Source: Tubulanus polymorphus (taxonomy: Eukaryota > Nemertea > Palaeonemertea > Tubulaniformes > Tubulanidae). Taken from it: a stretch of 60,000 bases of DNA. Under the pieces are notes generated by a model. It did not search any database. It saw only the letters and a program-made list of their open reading frames with translations, and was not told the DNA's origin. Positions 57,601-60,000 of the stretch are shown in pieces (position 1 is the stretch's first letter; every line of letters starts with the position of its first letter). The translations under genes and the position numbers were made by a program. Location: contig NC_134025.1 of NCBI RefSeq assembly GCF_964204645.1, forward strand, positions 14,577,001 through 14,637,000. Direction: 5' to 3'.

Positions 57601-59726
57601 CAAGAAACTTACCTTATTGCCCAGAACATTTAACTGTAGATGATAGTTATTTAAGTGAATACCAGAAGAAAATGAAACCGAAAGATCATGTTTTTACAGA
57701 AAAATTAATACTTACTCAAAATAATAAATACAATTATATTGTTCATTATAGAATGTTAAAATTTCATCTAAAACAAGGAATCAAATTAAAGAAAGTACAT
57801 AGATATATTGAATTTAATCAATCGAAGTGGTTAGAAAAATATATAGATTTTAATACTCAACAGAGAACCATATCAAAAACAGACTTTTAAAAAGATTTCT
57901 TCATATTAATGAATAATAGTTTTTATGGTAAAACATGTGAAAATATTAGAAATAGAAATGATATTGAATTAGTAAATAATTCTGAAAGATTAAGACATTT
58001 ACAATCAAGTCCTAGACATTTAGGAAATAAAAGATTTGAAGATTATTTAACAGCAGTTAAATTAAAAAGAACTTCAATGAAATTTAATAAACCAATATTT
58101 ATAGGTTCAACTATTTTGTTTTAGATATATCAAAATTATTAATGTATGATTTTATTATAATGTTTTACAACCACTTTTTGGGGAAAAGCATATTGAAATA
58201 TTATATTTTGATTCTGTAACAGCTGACACCCCAATAGTATTAAAATGTAATAATAAAATATTGGTAAGAAGAGTTTCAGAAATAATTCCAAAACAAAATG
58301 AATGTTATATTTCATATGGTGAAAAAGAATTAATACAAATAAATGGATTAATGGATGTTTGGACAAGAAATGGATGGAAAAAATTAAAGAATATTATTAG
58401 GCATAAAACAAATAAGAAAATCTATAGAGTTAGAACTAAATTAGGATTTGTAGATGTTACAGAAGATCATAGTTTAATTAAACGAAATGGTGATGAAATA
58501 AAACCAACTGATATAAAAATTGGAGATGAATTATTACATAAAAGATTTTTCCAAAGAATGAATCATATGTCATTTGATGAAATTATTGATAATATTTATA
58601 ACATAGAACCCGAAACATTAGAAGAAAAAGAATATTTTATCAAAGGATTTTTCATGGGTGATGGTTCAGCAGGTGTGTATAATTATGTTTGGGGTAATAA
58701 ATATTGTTGGTATTTATGCAATCAAGACTTAAAATTATTAGAAAGAATTAAGAAATTCTGTGAAGAAGTTTATCCAAATAAAACATTTAAAATCATGGAT
58801 GTTATGAAATCATCAGCAGTTTATAGAATACTTGTAAATAATCCTAAAAATTTTGCTATAAAATATAATGATGAATTCTATATTCATGCAATAGTGAAAA
58901 GTAATACTTCAACTAAAGAAAAGATAGTACCAGATTATGTATTAAATGCAAAAAATAATTTAAGAAAATGGTTCTTCATTGGATTCTATGCCGCAGATGG
59001 CACTAAAAAATTTACACAGGATAAAAAGATAACCTTTGCACAGAAAGGAAAAGTTGCTATATCAGGATTGAATATATTATGTAATTCATTAGGCTTCAAT
59101 ATGAATATTGGGTTGATTAAATCTAAACCAAATTGTTTTAATTTAAGGCATGCAGAAAAAGAATAAACAGAAGAAGTTAAAGATTTATTTGAAATATATA
59201 ACCCAACTGACTATGTTTATGATTTATCAACAGATGATGGAACATTCAATTCCCATTAATCCAAAAAAATACCGACGGTTACATACTAAAAATCAAGACA
59301 AATGACATAACAAAAGACTTAAAAACATTTAAACATCATTTTGATTTTAGCAATTATCCCAAAGATCATGAACTATTTAGCAATGATAATAAAAAGATTC
59401 CTGGTAAGTTTAAAGATGAATTAGGGGGCGATGAAATGATTGAATTTGTTGGGATAAGAAGTAAAATGTATAGTTACAGAACAAAAGATCATGAAGCTAA
59501 AAAGTTAAAAGGAATAACAAAACATGTGGTTGATAAACATATAGAATTTCAAGATTATATAAAGTGTTTATATAAATCAATTGTAATGAAACACAAAATG
59601 AATTGTTTAAGATCAGAAGATCATGAGATGTACATTAATGAAGTTGAAAAAACTAGTTTAAATCCATTTGATGATAAAAGGCATATTTTAGATGATGGTA
59701 TAAAAACATTACCTTATGGTTATTAA
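54666..59726 (+). pseudogene. Protein-primed type DNA polymerase B of Polinton 2, interrupted by an intein and by stops
   Basis: From ATG 54666 one frame runs to 58124 with in-frame TAA at 57270 and 57888. Two C2H2-like fingers (YYCPYC near residue 18, CEVC near 72) come first. Next is the INIQNEDNECFLWSIISCL segment found in many such polymerases, exonuclease FVIYGDFESLN (DFE at 496-498), the zinc site CCYCEKRF plus VRDHDHLNSKYRGTAH (about 616-645), HNLSGYDTH (about 664) and YLKSDVMILADIF (about 828). Motif A is YIDAKNLYGWAM and motif B is NNSFYGKT. Frame breaks lie near 58120 and 58155. YFD of motif C is followed directly by the intein (58213-59270), after which TDGYILKIKT continues to the stop at 59724. 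The gene is dead in this state, mostly through few, simple changes. Confidence 0.93.
58213..59270 (+). pseudogene. Intein with LAGLIDADG homing endonuclease in polymerase motif C
   Basis: The insert begins with Ser1 in SVTADTPIVLK (block A), directly after extein YFD, and is followed by extein TDGYIL. Block B is VTEDHSLIK (His at 58468-58470). Two LAGLIDADG-type helices are GFFMGDGSA (about 58645-58671) and GFYAADGTK (about 58981-59007), each with its acidic residue. Block F is YVYDLSTDDGTF (about 59209-59244). Its ~352 codons are normal for an intein with a nuclease. A protein-splicing unit would cut itself out of the polymerase, and the nuclease would cut intein-free alleles so that the gene spreads. 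Decay: TAA at 59164, another stop near 59254 and a net frame change before 59271, so the C-terminal splice residues are out of frame. The corresponding polymerase in Polinton 1 has no insert at this site. Confidence 0.9.
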
Positions 59727-60000
59727 AACATAAAATCAATATCATCATAATCGAAATCACTATTGGCTTCTTCATTTTCATTTCATTGTTCAGGTTCTTC
59801 TTCCATTCCATTTTTCTCATTTAAATAAAGTTCTATCTTGTTCCACATTTCATCTCGCTCTCTTTGTTTCTTTTTGTTTGTTAATTCATCAAATGGAATT
59901 ATAATATCTATGTTTAAATAATTTACAATCTTATTTAAAAAGAATTCATAATCATTTGAATCTGTTATTCTATTTTCCAAATGATACATTAATATTTGTT
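59723..60000 (-). pseudogene. Unknown acidic protein, convergent with the polymerase, cut by the window end
   Basis: The - strand frame is open from the window edge (an ATG lies at 59989, but codons upstream are also open) to TGA at 59783-59785. The same frame then continues with an Asp/Glu-rich tail (EEANSDFDYDDIDF) to TAA at 59723-59725, overlapping the polymerase stop. The TGA may be a nonsense codon near the end. The visible part includes NIDIIIPFDELTNKKKQRER and ends acidic. No domain is recognised. No counterpart lies in this position in Polinton 1, so gene order differs between the elements. Confidence 0.5.

Larger units (their letters stand above)
54581..60000 (+). mobile_element. Polinton/Maverick element 2, left part (cut by the window end)
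   Basis: The boundary is sharp: the 31-bp array stops and AGTAATTGGAAAACTGGGC begins. Base composition changes to the AT-rich type of Polinton 1, and the polymerase starts only 85 bp inside. No repeat like the ~350-bp inverted repeat of Polinton 1 is present at this end, so the element either has a very short or different terminus or is truncated here. The right end lies outside the window. Confidence 0.85.

Noticed and set aside
1-60000. tRNA, rRNA or other structured RNA genes
   Set aside because: I looked for cloverleaf-like arms and conserved rRNA words while reading and found none I could support.

Overview
This window looks like repeat-dense nuclear DNA of an animal, most likely a marine invertebrate; I cannot name the species. 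The evidence is the presence of two Maverick/Polinton-type virus-like elements, decayed non-LTR reverse transcriptase fragments, TIR elements, micro- and minisatellites, and no ordinary host gene that I can recognise. The very long hydrophobic open frames between 4.6 and 25.3 kb and between 52.0 and 54.6 kb are not genes. They are arrays of a stop-free 31-bp palindromic minisatellite; because 31 leaves remainder 1 on division by 3, all three + frames stay open.

Layout. 1-4.6 kb: old dispersed repeats, a MITE-like element, a diverged palindromic array and a reverse transcriptase remnant. 4.6-25.3 kb: a higher-order tandem structure with a shift of about 9.83 kb. Each unit holds a long 31-bp array, about 2.2 kb of ~155-bp repeats carrying a CTCF-like core (CACCAGGGGGCG), a short 31-bp array, a reverse transcriptase remnant and a ~1-kb repeat called R here. 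25.3-43.2 kb: Polinton 1 (about 17.9 kb, terminal inverted repeats of about 350-380 bp). 43.2-44.7 kb: the same repeat succession resumes. 44.7-51.7 kb: a 7.0-kb element with short TIRs, inserted into a copy of R and built almost symmetrically from inverted satellites. 51.7-54.6 kb: the rest of R and another 31-bp array. 54.6-60.0 kb: the start of Polinton 2, cut by the window edge.

Polinton 1 carries, on the + strand, an HNH endonuclease, a membrane protein, a small basic protein, a small membrane protein, a retroviral-type integrase (with chromodomain tail) and a packaging ATPase. On the - strand it carries a protein-primed type DNA polymerase B, a probable ssDNA-binding protein, a penton-like minor capsid protein, several small membrane proteins, two broken long conserved proteins, the major capsid protein and a repeat/zinc-finger protein. 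Integrase and polymerase would insert and copy the element; the capsid proteins and ATPase would form and fill a virion. I see no adenovirus-type protease. Many genes have one to several frame breaks or TAA stops, so this copy is probably dead, although breaks in A runs could be sequencing errors.

The most interesting item is in Polinton 2: its polymerase gene contains a complete-looking but decayed intein with a LAGLIDADG homing endonuclease, inserted in the catalytic YFD/TDG motif. The polymerase of Polinton 1, 16 kb away, has the same site empty. A second noteworthy signal is an AT-rich motif immediately upstream of nearly every Polinton gene start, in two sub-types, which looks like a viral-style promoter.
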